Made by a program: the position numbers and the translations under genes | Assembly: GCA_019247605.1 (NCBI GenBank) | Contig: JAFBAS010000074.1 | Coordinates: 18,759-82,758 of the forward strand | Reading direction: 5' to 3' | From: Hyphomicrobiales bacterium | GTDB taxonomy: Bacteria > Pseudomonadota > Alphaproteobacteria > Rhizobiales > Beijerinckiaceae | DNA length: 64,000 nucleotides | The notes under the pieces: model-generated | Database searches by the model: none | Told to the model about the DNA's origin: nothing | The model's input: only the letters and a program-made list of their open reading frames with translations | Part shown: piece by piece, positions 43,740 through 52,378 of the stretch | Layout of the letters: the number at the start of each line of letters is the position of its first letter | How positions within the stretch are numbered: position 1 is the stretch's first letter

Positions 43740-43768
43740 GTCGCAATTCTCCCAGCGATTGCGCAAGA

Positions 43769-43797
43769 ACTTAGCCGAGGGGAGAAGGATGAGTCAA
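43769..43797 (-). promoter_or_regulatory. Promoter of ilv leader
   Basis: TTGACT (43797-43792) and CTAAGT (43774-43769) are separated by 17 bp on the minus strand, a good sigma-70-type arrangement. Transcription would start near 43762, just before the leader ribosome site. This places the whole leader of about 180 nt ahead of ilvB. Confidence 0.65.
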
Positions 43798-43967
43798 GGC
43801 AGTTAGGGCGCGCTTCATCTGGAGACTAAGCGATCTAAGCGCGATCTTTCCCCGAGCGGCAGTCCCCCTTCTCGAGTTCGCGTCTCCCGCCCGGCTCTTG
43901 CGGCGACCGACGAGGCGAATAGATTTTCTATTCCTTGATTTCCAGTAAATTGGATGATATTTCTTTC

Positions 43968-44585
43968 ATGATGGAATTGAAGACGGCCGATATCGAAGGA
44001 CGTATCGCATCGCGCCTGAGGGAGCTGCGAGCGAGGCAAGAGCTTACGCTCGACGAATTGTCCCGGCGCTCGGGCGTCAGCCGGTCGATGATCTCGCTTA
44101 TCGAACGCGCCGAGAGCAGCCCGACCGCGAACGTGCTCGACAAGCTTTCCGCTAGTCTCGGCGTGACGCTCGCTTCCCTGTTTGCGCCGCAGGAGCGAGG
44201 CAACGCGCCGCCGGTCGCGCGACGCAAGGATCAGGCCGAGTGGCGCGACCCCGAGACCGGATACATAAGGCGCAATCTTTCCCCTCCCGGATTTCCTTCT
44301 CCGCTCGAGCTCGTGGAGGTGCTGCTGCCAGCCGGTGCGCGCGTCGCTTATGACAGCGGCTTTCGAGAACCGCATGTCGATCAGCAGGTCTTCGTGCTCG
44401 AAGGCGCGGTCGAGGTGACGGTCGGCGAGACGCTCCATCGCCTCGATGCGGGCGATTGCCTTGCGATGCAGCTCGACCGGCCGGTTTCTTTCCGCAACCG
44501 GGGCCCCAAACCCTCGCGCCATCTCGTGGCGCTTACGACGAGAAAGGGTTCCGTCATGACGTTGCCCACAGCACGAGGAAAGTGA
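43968..44585 (+). CDS. XRE family transcriptional regulator with cupin domain
   Basis: About 205 residues. The N-terminal helix-turn-helix is RLRELRARQELTLDELSRRS with GVSRSMISLIERAESSPTANVL; residues from about 115 form a cupin (HVDQQVFVLEGAVEVTVGE, AGDCLAMQLDRPVSFRN). Such regulators (SutR/PuuR-like) sense small ligands. Start chosen at 43968, the first of two adjacent ATGs. The frame upstream is AT-rich, so a TTG at 43935 is possible. It is followed by a GNAT gene with a TTG start. Confidence 0.9.
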   Translation: MMELKTADIEGRIASRLRELRARQELTLDELSRRSGVSRSMISLIERAESSPTANVLDKLSASLGVTLASLFAPQERGNAPPVARRKDQAEWRDPETGYIRRNLSPPGFPSPLELVEVLLPAGARVAYDSGFREPHVDQQVFVLEGAVEVTVGETLHRLDAGDCLAMQLDRPVSFRNRGPKPSRHLVALTTRKGSVMTLPTARGK

Positions 44586-44586
44586 T

Positions 44587-45123
44587 TTGACCGGAAGCTC
44601 TGTCTCGATCCGCTCACTTTGCGCGGAGGAAGCGCATGCGCAAAACCGTGCGCTCTGCAGCGTGCTGATGGATTGCGTCGAAGGTGGTGCCTCCGTCGGT
44701 TTCATGGCGCCTTTGTCGCAGGCAAGAGCCCAGGCGTTCTGGACCCTTGTCGCCGACGATGTGGCGGCCGGCAAGCGCATGCTTTTCATTGCCGAGAACA
44801 GCGCGACAAAGGACATGCTCGGCACGGTGCATCTCGTGCTCGCCCAGCCCGACAATCAGGCTCATCGTGCCGACATCTCGAAGATGCTCGTGCTGCGCAA
44901 GGCCAGGCGCCGAGGCATCGGCGCCTTGCTGATGCAGGCTGCCGAGGAGGCGGCGCGCCAGCGTGGCAAAACCCTCCTGGTGCTCGACACCGTGACCGGC
45001 GGCGATGCGGAACGTCTTTACGCACGCCTCGGCTGGAAGAAAGTCGGGATCATTCCCGATTTTGCCTTGTGGCCGGATGGAAGACCGTGCGCGACGACAT
45101 TCTTCTATAAGCAGCTCGCATGA
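44587..45123 (+). CDS. GNAT family N-acetyltransferase
   Basis: A 178-residue acetyltransferase. KMLVLRKARRRGIGALLMQAAEEAARQ is the acetyl-CoA motif (R/QxxGxG/A type) and ERLYARLGWKKVG the C-terminal signature. The start is a TTG, 1 nt after the regulator stop, with AGGAAAG ahead. Association with the XRE-cupin gene suggests that the regulator controls it. The substrate amine is unknown. Confidence 0.88.
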   Translation: MTGSSVSIRSLCAEEAHAQNRALCSVLMDCVEGGASVGFMAPLSQARAQAFWTLVADDVAAGKRMLFIAENSATKDMLGTVHLVLAQPDNQAHRADISKMLVLRKARRRGIGALLMQAAEEAARQRGKTLLVLDTVTGGDAERLYARLGWKKVGIIPDFALWPDGRPCATTFFYKQLA

Positions 45124-45210
45124 GTGCGGCGCAAAGGAGTGCGGGGCGCAGGCACCCCGCTGCACCGTCGCATCCCGCAAGCGAGCTTGCGGCCGGATGG
45201 GGAGCAGGCC

Positions 45211-46056
45211 TTGGCTTATGGCATCGATAGCATCGCGGTTGGCGCCGCGCTTCTGAGCGCTTTCCTGCATGCGGCCTGGAACGCCGCCGTGAAAACTTCG
45301 TCCGATCCGCAAAGCGCCATGGCGGCGCAAGTGGTGGGCTCAGGCCTCATTTCCCTGCCCTTGCTGATGCTCGTGCCGCTGCCATCGTCGACGTCTCTAC
45401 CCTGGCTTTGCGGCGCGGCGAGCCTGAACCTCGTCGTGCTCATCGCGCTTTTGCGCGGCTATGCGCATGGCGGAGGCTTCGGATTCGTCTACCCGCTGGC
45501 GCGCGCGACATCGCCCTTGCTGGTGCTTTTGCTCGCGAGCCTCTTGCAAGGCGAGGCGGTTGGTGTCGCGGGGATCGCCGGCATCGCTCTCGTCTCGTTC
45601 GGCATTGCTCTCTTCGCGCTCAGCGAAGGGCGCCGCCAGCCGAAAGCTTTGGCCTATGCGCTCCTCGCGGGCGCCGCTTCGGCGGCCTACGCGGTGTGCG
45701 ACGCGAACGGCGCGAGGCACTCGTCCTCAGTCCTCGGCTATGGGCTCACCGCGTCGATCGTAAACGCTTGCGTCTTCGGCACGCTCCACATCGTACGACA
45801 TCCCGTACCGTTGCGGCAGGCGGTGCGGTCGCATCTCGGCGTCGCAACCCTTGGGACCAGCGCCGCCCTTCTTTCGTATGTCCTCATTCTCTGGGTCTAT
45901 ACGCGCGCACCCATCGCCATCGGCGCGGCGCTGCGCGACACGAGCGTCGTCTTCGCGGCGCTGATCGCCGCTGGGCTCGGGGAAGGCTTGAGCCCGCGCC
46001 GCGCGGGTGCAATCGCGCTCGCCGCGGCGGGTGCCTGCCTCATTCGCTTTGCATAA
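45211..46056 (+). CDS. EamA/DMT family transporter
   Basis: A 281-residue membrane protein with about ten hydrophobic segments; GAALLSAFLHAAWNAAVKTS is the N-terminal EamA signature and ALRDTSVVFAALIAAGLGEG the C-terminal one. The TTG at 45211 has GGAG 6 nt ahead and begins the protein cleanly; a longer frame adds Arg-rich sequence from the intergenic repeat. Between it and the GNAT gene lie the palindrome GCAAGCGAGCTTGC and a GCGGGG/CCCCGC hairpin, possibly a terminator. Confidence 0.85.
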   Translation: MAYGIDSIAVGAALLSAFLHAAWNAAVKTSSDPQSAMAAQVVGSGLISLPLLMLVPLPSSTSLPWLCGAASLNLVVLIALLRGYAHGGGFGFVYPLARATSPLLVLLLASLLQGEAVGVAGIAGIALVSFGIALFALSEGRRQPKALAYALLAGAASAAYAVCDANGARHSSSVLGYGLTASIVNACVFGTLHIVRHPVPLRQAVRSHLGVATLGTSAALLSYVLILWVYTRAPIAIGAALRDTSVVFAALIAAGLGEGLSPRRAGAIALAAAGACLIRFA

Positions 46057-46066
46057 GGGCCGGCGG

Positions 46067-47362
46067 TCAGCCGAGCGGAGCGCCGAGCTCCTCGGCCGGC
46101 CGCACGCTCTGGAACTTCGCAAGAAGCAGGAGATCATAGACCGCCTTTAGCGCGCCTCCGATCACGAGCGGCCAGCCGAAGGCCGAAACGCTCATGAGGT
46201 AACCGGCGAGCAAAGGGCTCAGCGCCGAGGCGAAGCTTCGCGGCACAGCCGTCAGGCTTGCCGCTGCCGGTCGCTCCTGCGGCGTCACCACGGACATGAC
46301 ATAAGAAGTGCGCGTCGGCACATCCATCTGGGACAAGGCGCTGCGCGCCAGCAACAAGCCGATCGCGGTCGCAAGATTGGGGGCGAAGGGCAACAGCATC
46401 AAGAAGATGTTCGCCGGCAAGTGCGTGAACACCATGGTGTTGACGAGGCCGAAACGTTCCGAGATCGGCACCGCGAGCAGAAACGAGATCGCCGAGAATA
46501 TGCTGCTCCAGAACAAGATGGACGCGGCAGTAGTGACCGAGAGATCGAAGGTCTGGTAGAGCCAGAGCGCGAGAAGCGACTGAACGAAGAAGCCGCTGCC
46601 GAAGGAGTCCAGGCTGAACAGTGCGGCGAGGCCGTAGACGATGCGCCGTGATCGCAGCAGCGGCGCGGGTTGCGCTTCGTGCGTTGCTTCGACAGCTTGC
46701 GTCAGCGGTTGGTAAACGAAGAGCGCCAGAAGACCGAGAACCCCATAAATCGCAAACATCGCCTTCGTGCCGGCAAGATGGCTCCATCCCCATGCCTGCG
46801 CCGCAAGGTCGGGCATGGACGCGGCGACGACACCGATGCCACCGGCGAGAGTTCCGACGAGACTGTAGCGCGCGAAGAGAGCGGTGCGCCGCGTGGGCTC
46901 GATCGCCTGGGCGAGTATCGTTTGCTCGAGCGGAAGAAAGAGGCTGACGTCTCCGGAGCTCGGATTGATCGTGCCGACGAAGGCAATGATGAAAAGCGGC
47001 CAGAATTGCGTCGTGAGCGCAAACCCAACCCCCGTCGCCGCCATCAACAGGCAGGCGGCAAGTAAAAGCCGCCGACGCTTATGGCGATTGGCGAAGAAGC
47101 CGGCCCAAATCGTGAGAAATGCGGAGCCGACTAGCGTCGCGGTTATGAGCGAGCCGATCGAAAGGACGCTGAAACCGAGTTCGAGAAGGTAGATGGGCAA
47201 GAGCACCGAGACGAAGCCGTCCGCAAAGGCGCGCACGGCTCTTGCGGCAAGGATGCGGAAGACATCGCTCGTGATTCCGGGCAGAAATAGGCGCCACCAA
47301 TCATCACCGATGCTTCTCGCCGGCCGCTCGCCTGTAACAGGGCTACCTGAATTCTGACGCAT
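46067..47362 (-). CDS. Major facilitator superfamily transporter
   Basis: A 431-residue membrane protein with twelve predicted helices and the DRHRKR-like loop FANRHKRRRLLLAACLLM between TM2 and TM3 typical of MFS carriers. The centre has a charged cytoplasmic loop (TQAVEATHEAQPAPLLRSRR). The substrate is unknown; convergent with the EamA gene by 10 bp. It lies on the same strand as, and downstream of, the Ni/Co efflux gene, 117 bp away. Confidence 0.88.
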   Translation of the reverse strand: MRQNSGSPVTGERPARSIGDDWWRLFLPGITSDVFRILAARAVRAFADGFVSVLLPIYLLELGFSVLSIGSLITATLVGSAFLTIWAGFFANRHKRRRLLLAACLLMAATGVGFALTTQFWPLFIIAFVGTINPSSGDVSLFLPLEQTILAQAIEPTRRTALFARYSLVGTLAGGIGVVAASMPDLAAQAWGWSHLAGTKAMFAIYGVLGLLALFVYQPLTQAVEATHEAQPAPLLRSRRIVYGLAALFSLDSFGSGFFVQSLLALWLYQTFDLSVTTAASILFWSSIFSAISFLLAVPISERFGLVNTMVFTHLPANIFLMLLPFAPNLATAIGLLLARSALSQMDVPTRTSYVMSVVTPQERPAAASLTAVPRSFASALSPLLAGYLMSVSAFGWPLVIGGALKAVYDLLLLAKFQSVRPAEELGAPLG

Positions 47363-47479
47363 CGTGTTTCTTCCCCCGCCGCCGACGCGTCATTCTCACA
47401 CGCTGGAGCAATGGTCATCTGAAGAATTTGCGATGCGTGTATACAGCCCGACAAAGTCGGCTGCACGCCGGGGCTGATT

Positions 47480-48418
47480 TCACGCGAACGGATGGGTAAG
47501 CCCGATCCACCCCGAAGCCGCCATATAGGCTGCGACGAGCAGCATGAGCGCGGCCGAGGCGTAAGGGGCGCGGCGCACGAACGAATCGAAGCCGGACCAG
47601 CGCTTGCGGATTTTATGCAGGCTGAGCGAGGCGATCACACCGACCGCAACCATGGTGATCGCAAGCCCAAGACTGAAGCACGCCACGAGCGCGACCCCGA
47701 GCGTGAGTTCTTTGACTTGCAGGCAAAGCAGCAGCACGGTGATGGCTGCCGGGCAGGGAATAAGGCCGCCTGTGAGGCCAAAGAGCAAAATCTGGCCCGC
47801 CCCGACGCTACCGCCCTGAAACCGACGGCTGATCTCGTCGGCATGCTCGCGCTCATGCGCGTCCATGAAAGCGCCGCTGTCGGCAACATGAAGCCCGCCT
47901 TGCCGGCTCGAGACGTCTGCTTGATGGTGGTGATCGCCGTGAGCATGAGCGTGACCATGGCCATGGTGATGCCGGCCATGATCGTGGTGGCCGTGATCGT
48001 TGTGGCCATGGTGGTGATGGTCATGATTATGATCATGGCTTTCGTGGCGGTGGCCCGCTTGCGCCGAGATCAGGTCGCGCCGCGTGCGTCCGAACATCCA
48101 AAACGCAATGGCGACGATGATGACGGCCGAGACGAGCTGAAGGTAAGGCTCGATCGCCTCGGCATTGAGGTTGCGCCCGAGATAATACTGCCCGCCGAGC
48201 GCCACCACCCACACGACTGCCGTGTGCGACAGCGCTGCGGAAAGGCCAAGCAGCACAGCCTGGCCGACCGTGCCGCGGATCGCGATGATGAACGCTGCCA
48301 TCATCGTCTTGGAGTGGCCGGGCTCGAGGCCGTGCAACGCGCCGAGCACAATTGCGGTCGGCACGAAAAGCCACGCATGGGCCGCGCCCTGCTGGAGAAG
48401 GTCGGGAAGAGAGGGCAT
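47480..48418 (-). CDS. Nickel/cobalt efflux protein (RcnA-like)
   Basis: A 312-residue inner-membrane protein of the NiCoT/RcnA family with six or so helices. The signature LGALHGLEPGHSKTMMAAF is in TM2. A cytoplasmic His-rich loop occupies residues 123-165 with more than twenty histidines. TGGLIPCPAAITVLLLC is another conserved block. It exports Ni2+ and/or Co2+. The upstream repressor gene (48428-48694) ends 9 bp away on the same strand, so both form a metal-controlled operon. Confidence 0.93.
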   Translation of the reverse strand: MPSLPDLLQQGAAHAWLFVPTAIVLGALHGLEPGHSKTMMAAFIIAIRGTVGQAVLLGLSAALSHTAVVWVVALGGQYYLGRNLNAEAIEPYLQLVSAVIIVAIAFWMFGRTRRDLISAQAGHRHESHDHNHDHHHHGHNDHGHHDHGRHHHGHGHAHAHGDHHHQADVSSRQGGLHVADSGAFMDAHEREHADEISRRFQGGSVGAGQILLFGLTGGLIPCPAAITVLLLCLQVKELTLGVALVACFSLGLAITMVAVGVIASLSLHKIRKRWSGFDSFVRRAPYASAALMLLVAAYMAASGWIGLTHPFA

Positions 48419-48427
48419 CGGGCGCCT

Positions 48428-48694
48428 TCACAGATATTTCGACAAGGTCTTGAATTCGCGCAGCGCCGCATCGACGCTCAAGCCGCCCTCGCCGAGCGCA
48501 TCACCGATGCAATGCTCCATATGGTCGTGGATGAGCGTGCGCTTCGAGGTTCGGATGATGCTCTCGACGGCCTGAAGCTGCTGGGCGAGTTCGGTGCAGG
48601 AGCGCCCATCCGCGAACATGGCAAGCACGGATGCGAGCTGGCCATGCGCCTGCTTCAGGCGCTTGACGATCTCAGGGTGCGAAATATGCCTCAT
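48428..48694 (-). CDS. CsoR/RcnR/FrmR family metal-sensing repressor
   Basis: An 88-residue all-helical repressor. His3 and the CsoR-fold positions Cys33, His58 and Cys62 are visible; spacings of 25 and 4 match the Cys-His-Cys of CsoR and of the nickel sensor InrS, whereas E. coli RcnR has His at the last position. Linked to an RcnA-like efflux gene, nickel or cobalt sensing is more likely than copper. A 14-bp operator lies 10 bp from its start. Confidence 0.9.
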   Translation of the reverse strand: MRHISHPEIVKRLKQAHGQLASVLAMFADGRSCTELAQQLQAVESIIRTSKRTLIHDHMEHCIGDALGEGGLSVDAALREFKTLSKYL

Positions 48695-48703
48695 GCCCCC
48701 CTA

Positions 48704-48717
48704 TACCCCAGGGGGTA
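48704..48717. promoter_or_regulatory. Operator of the CsoR/RcnR-type repressor
   Basis: TACCCC-AG-GGGGTA is a perfect inverted repeat with a C/G-tract, as in CsoR, InrS and RcnR operators. It is followed by more G residues toward the start codon. The centre is about 15 bp from the repressor ATG, so binding would block transcription start or ribosome access. Confidence 0.75.
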
Positions 48718-48746
48718 GGGGAGGTCAATCGGAGCGCCTGGGCGAT

Positions 48747-49034
48747 TTATAAGCGGCGTCTCGGCATAGGGGGCGCCGGATAACGCCCCAAACGCGAGTT
48801 CCAATAAGCCCAGGAGCGCGGATCGATGATCCCTGGAGGCGAATGGTCGAGGGCGTCTCGTAGATCGTCATCTGTCAGGTAAGTGCGCAATAGCTTCATG
48901 TCTTCATGCGTGGCGCGGGCGAAGGCATAGGCAGCAAAGCGGAAAGTGTTTTGCAGAGCCTTCTCGGGTTCCTCGAACCAGACGAGACGGCGCGCGAGAG
49001 ACAAGGTGTCGGCCGTGATCGGAATTGCCTTCAC
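48747..49034 (-). CDS. Small partner protein of AbiEii-type nucleotidyltransferase
   Basis: A 95-residue protein: LSLARRLVWFEEPEKALQNTFRFAAYAFARATHEDMKLL in the middle and SWAYWNSRLGRYPAPPMPRR at the end, shown partly. Short proteins with WFEEPEKAL and a C-terminal SWxYW-PxPxR pattern are, from memory, found next to nucleotidyltransferases of this kind. The start overlaps the nucleotidyltransferase stop by 4 nt. It may be the antitoxin or a substrate-binding partner. No DNA-binding motif is obvious. Confidence 0.7.
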   Translation of the reverse strand: MKAIPITADTLSLARRLVWFEEPEKALQNTFRFAAYAFARATHEDMKLLRTYLTDDDLRDALDHSPPGIIDPRSWAYWNSRLGRYPAPPMPRRRL

Positions 49035-49723
49035 GATCCCGCCCTTCCTCCGCGGTTCGGCTTTGACCCGGAAACCAGGATCGATGAGACGTGGTCGAGG
49101 TCGACCAACCGTGCGGCGCGCGCAAGCCGATGTTTCATGTCGTCGGGCAGATCGGCCAAATTGCCGTCCTCGAAGTAAGACAGGGCCTTGAGCGTGCTCT
49201 GAGGGTTGAAGCCCGCCCCGTAAATAGCAAGCCCGCTTGCCAATGCGGTCTCGAGATCGACGCGGCCATCGGTCAGCAGCGCATCGATGTCGACGTAATC
49301 TTTCGCTTCGGCGCGCACTTGCACAACCGAGGCTTTCATCCCCGCAAGATCAAGAAGCGAGGCGACCTGCAATCTGTTGTCCGGAGCCACCAGCGGTGGC
49401 TGCAATCGGGGTAGGCGAGGCAATCCAAAAAACGAAAACTTGATCGGTCCGCCGCGATCGACGATGCAGCTCAGCGTGTTGGGCTCACGCTGGATGACTT
49501 TCGCGCCGGCAAGGAACGGAATGTCGAGCAGAAGATCGGTGGAATCGAGGGGACGGTCTCCAAAGAAGTCGAAATACACGGAGGCCCGATGACCGAGGTG
49601 GAGCGCGATCGCAGTGCCGCCGTAAAGGACGAACTGCGCCGGAACTTCGCAAAGTTCACTCCAAACTCGTCGCTGGGGCTCTGGAAGGATATCGAGGCGA
49701 GGTGAAAAAGAGCTGGTGGTCAT
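49031..49723 (-). CDS. AbiEii/AbiGii-family nucleotidyltransferase (toxin-like)
   Basis: A 230-residue protein. The nucleotidyltransferase motif is FVLYGGTAIALHLGHRASVYFDFFG. In relatives I remember VDFDFF or SxDLDFF, i.e. two acidic residues separated by one; here Tyr50 replaces the first and Asp52 is kept. LLDLAGMKASVVQVRAEAKDYVDIDALL is the family's Lys/Asp block. Such proteins are type IV toxins (tRNA nucleotidyltransferases) or defence/abortive-infection factors. The 3' partner is translationally coupled. It precedes the Ni/Co repressor by 53 bp without an obvious link. Confidence 0.82.
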   Translation of the reverse strand: MTTSSFSPRLDILPEPQRRVWSELCEVPAQFVLYGGTAIALHLGHRASVYFDFFGDRPLDSTDLLLDIPFLAGAKVIQREPNTLSCIVDRGGPIKFSFFGLPRLPRLQPPLVAPDNRLQVASLLDLAGMKASVVQVRAEAKDYVDIDALLTDGRVDLETALASGLAIYGAGFNPQSTLKALSYFEDGNLADLPDDMKHRLARAARLVDLDHVSSILVSGSKPNRGGRAGS

Positions 49724-49839
49724 GCTCCAGAAATATCATTTTCGAATGTCCGGCACCAAGAATTTCGGCTCCCGCATTGGCCGTTCGACAACCCAGCTCC
49801 TATTGCGCAGATGAATTGTGCTCAGCACGAGGGAGCCCT

Positions 49840-50466
49840 TCAGCTCATCAATGCCAGAAACGTCGTGATTACGAGCGCGGCAGCGAGCGACATGTTGATG
49901 AGGCGCGAGGTCGCAGGGTCCCGTAGAAAGCGCGAGAGCGCAGCGCCGGCGAAAAGCCAGGCGAGGTGGATGATCACGATCATGAGAGAGAGCAGCACAA
50001 GCTTCACGGCAGCGTCGAGGCCGTGGTTCTGCGCGAAGATCGTGGTGCCCGCGAACACGGCCCCGATCGCGAGATAAGCCTTCGGATTGGCGATGGCGAG
50101 AAGGAAGCCTCCCGCGAATGAGGGGGCGGCCGTTCGCGCCGAGCGCGCCTCGAGCGGCGGGGCCGTCGCGATCTTGTAGGCGAGGTACAGAATATACACG
50201 GCCGCGATCGCGCCGATGAGGCGCGCTCCGTGAGGGATCGCGAGCACGAGAGCGACGACGCCGGCCGCGACCATCACGAGCACCGCGACCGTACCCGTGA
50301 CGAGGCCCGCGGCGTAAAGTAGCGAGCGCCGCACGCCGAATGCAGCCCCCACGGCAGTGACGCTGATCGTCGAAGGTCCGGGGCTTCCCATGACAACGAT
50401 GGAGGCGAGGATCAGCGCCAGAAGCGGCCGCCAAAGCTCAGGGTTGGGCGCGAGGCCGTTCTCCAT
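49840..50466 (-). CDS. LysE family amino-acid exporter
   Basis: A 208-residue carrier with six hydrophobic segments and the signature VVMGSPGPSTISVTAVGAAFG (SPGPSTI). AIANPKAYLAIGAVFAG is the second conserved block. It is the second LysE protein of the window, only distantly similar to that at 40519. It stands alone on the minus strand. Confidence 0.88.
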   Translation of the reverse strand: MENGLAPNPELWRPLLALILASIVVMGSPGPSTISVTAVGAAFGVRRSLLYAAGLVTGTVAVLVMVAAGVVALVLAIPHGARLIGAIAAVYILYLAYKIATAPPLEARSARTAAPSFAGGFLLAIANPKAYLAIGAVFAGTTIFAQNHGLDAAVKLVLLSLMIVIIHLAWLFAGAALSRFLRDPATSRLINMSLAAALVITTFLALMS

Positions 50467-50558
50467 CGAACTCTTCCAAAAAGGTGCCGGTGACAGACTC
50501 TACAAGCTTGCGCGCGAGCGGGATTGAACGATCGTGCAAGGACCGGTCTCGCCTCCCC

Positions 50559-52073
50559 TCACGCGCCGTTCCCGTATTTCGCCCCGAGATAGCGCAAATA
50601 AGGTCCCGCCTCGAGCGCGCGTCCGGTGGCGCGCGTGAGAAGCTCGTCACGGGTGAAGCGCTTGCCGTGACGCCAGACGTTCTCCTTGAGCCAGAGGCAA
50701 AGCGGCGCCGTATCGCCTTTGGCGAGACCGAAGGCGACGCCCTCGCCCTTCTGTTGCGCGGTCTCGAAAAGCTGCGCCGCCATCACATTGCCCAGGGTGT
50801 AGGTGCAAAACGATCCCATGGCGCCGGATGCCCAATGCACGTCCTGCAGGCAGCCTTCGCGATCGTTGGGCACGCTCACGCCGAGATGGCGCTTCATTGC
50901 CTCGTTCCAGGCGCCCGGGACATCGGCGACCTCGAGGTCGCCCTTGAGCAGCGCGGCCTCGAGCTCGACGCGCAGCATGATGTGGAAATCGTAAGTGAGC
51001 TCGTCCGCCTCGGTGCGGATGAGCCCGGGCGCGACGGCATTCACGGCACGATGAAAGGCATCGGCCTCGATGCCGTCGAGACCACCGAGCAGTTCCTTCA
51101 TCCGGCCGAAATGCGCCCGCCAGAAATCGCGGCTGCGGCCGATGTGGTTTTCCTGGAGGCGCGATTGGGATTCATGCGTTCCGAGGCTCGCTCCGCCGCC
51201 GGCGTGAAGCCCGACGAGATCGGTCGTCAAGGCCGTGCGGGTGAAGCCCGGATCGACATTCTGCTCGTAAAGCCCGTGACCTGTCTCGTGCATCGCGCCG
51301 AAGAGCGAATTGGCGAAGCTGCGCTCGCCGAGCCGCATAGTGATGCGCACATCCTCGCGCGTGAAGGAGATGGCGAAGGGGTGAACCGTCTTGTCGAGCC
51401 GGCCGTGCTCGTAGTCGTAGCCGAGCACCTCGGTGAGCATGCGCGCCGCGGCCTTCACTTTCTCCTCCGGACAGGGCTCGTCGAGGAAGTCGCGCGCCGG
51501 GCGCGGACGGGCGAGCGCCGCATCGAGTATCGGCTTGAGGCCGCGCTTCAGCTCATCGAAGAGGGAGCTCAAATCGGCGATCGTATCGCCGGGTTCGTAA
51601 AGCCCGACCAGAACATCGTAGGGGTGCGTGCTCCAGCCGACCGCGTCCGCGTAATCGCGAGACACCGCAACAATCTCGGCGAGCGCCGGCGCGAAGCTGG
51701 CGAAGTCGTCGTTCGCCCTCGCATCGATCCAGATCGCGGTGCCGATGGCGCGCGCCTTCGTCTTGCGCTCGATGAGCTCGGCCGGAACGCGCCGGTGCAG
51801 CGCGATCGCCTCTTCGACCCGGAGCACGGCCCGCCGCCAGGCGTCGTCATCCGCCAGGCTCTCGACCTCGCGGCGCGCCCCATCGAGCGCCTGTCGCGTC
51901 TCATTCGAAAGCAGGAGATCGCGCGCCATGAGCGAAAGCGTCGCGAGCTGGCCCGCCCGCACCACGGCCCCTCCTTTGGGCAGCATGGTTCGGCTGTCCC
52001 ACACCAGCACGGAAGCCGCGCAAAGCACGTCGTTGATCTTGCCGATCGCGGCGTTGAGGCGTGAAAGGCTCAT
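50559..52073 (-). CDS. Carboxypeptidase M32 (thermostable carboxypeptidase Taq type)
   Basis: A 504-residue metallopeptidase with the HExxH zinc site in GAMHETGHGLYEQNV, and the DPGFTRTALTTDLVGLHAGGG and HESQSRLQENHIGRS blocks that define M32. The third ligand is in the following EADELTYDFHIMLR. It releases C-terminal residues in the cytosol. ATG 52073 is chosen; the longer frame is not conserved. Divergent from the Liv operon. Confidence 0.96.
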   Translation of the reverse strand: MSLSRLNAAIGKINDVLCAASVLVWDSRTMLPKGGAVVRAGQLATLSLMARDLLLSNETRQALDGARREVESLADDDAWRRAVLRVEEAIALHRRVPAELIERKTKARAIGTAIWIDARANDDFASFAPALAEIVAVSRDYADAVGWSTHPYDVLVGLYEPGDTIADLSSLFDELKRGLKPILDAALARPRPARDFLDEPCPEEKVKAAARMLTEVLGYDYEHGRLDKTVHPFAISFTREDVRITMRLGERSFANSLFGAMHETGHGLYEQNVDPGFTRTALTTDLVGLHAGGGASLGTHESQSRLQENHIGRSRDFWRAHFGRMKELLGGLDGIEADAFHRAVNAVAPGLIRTEADELTYDFHIMLRVELEAALLKGDLEVADVPGAWNEAMKRHLGVSVPNDREGCLQDVHWASGAMGSFCTYTLGNVMAAQLFETAQQKGEGVAFGLAKGDTAPLCLWLKENVWRHGKRFTRDELLTRATGRALEAGPYLRYLGAKYGNGA

Positions 52074-52378
52074 GAGATTTCCTGGTCGCTGGTTGCGTTT
52101 TCGACATAGCACAGGCGATTGAGGCGCCAAGCCGGTCACGTCGGACGTGGCGGAGGGGAGCGACGGCGCATAATCGTAAGGAATGCGAATTTTCGCCGTT
52201 CGTCGGCCCGTCGACCCCGTATCGGGCCTCTTGCCATGGACACCCCGCGTAATAGGCTTTACTCGTCACAATAAAATGGTGGCGAGCGCGCTCGCACCGC
52301 TCATCGAGCCGCGGCACGCGCGGAATAACGTAAGTCCGGCAACGGGCTTTTGGGACGAAACGAGAGTTGGAGGATGAG
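52074..52378. other. Divergent regulatory gap between M32 gene and Liv operon
   Basis: 305 bp with no gene. It should hold promoters for both directions; short AT-rich steps such as GGCTTTACTCG and AATAAAATGG near 52250-52280 could be part of the liv promoter. GGAGG (52369-52373) precedes the LivJ-type start. No clear operator or terminator was recognised. Confidence 0.4.
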
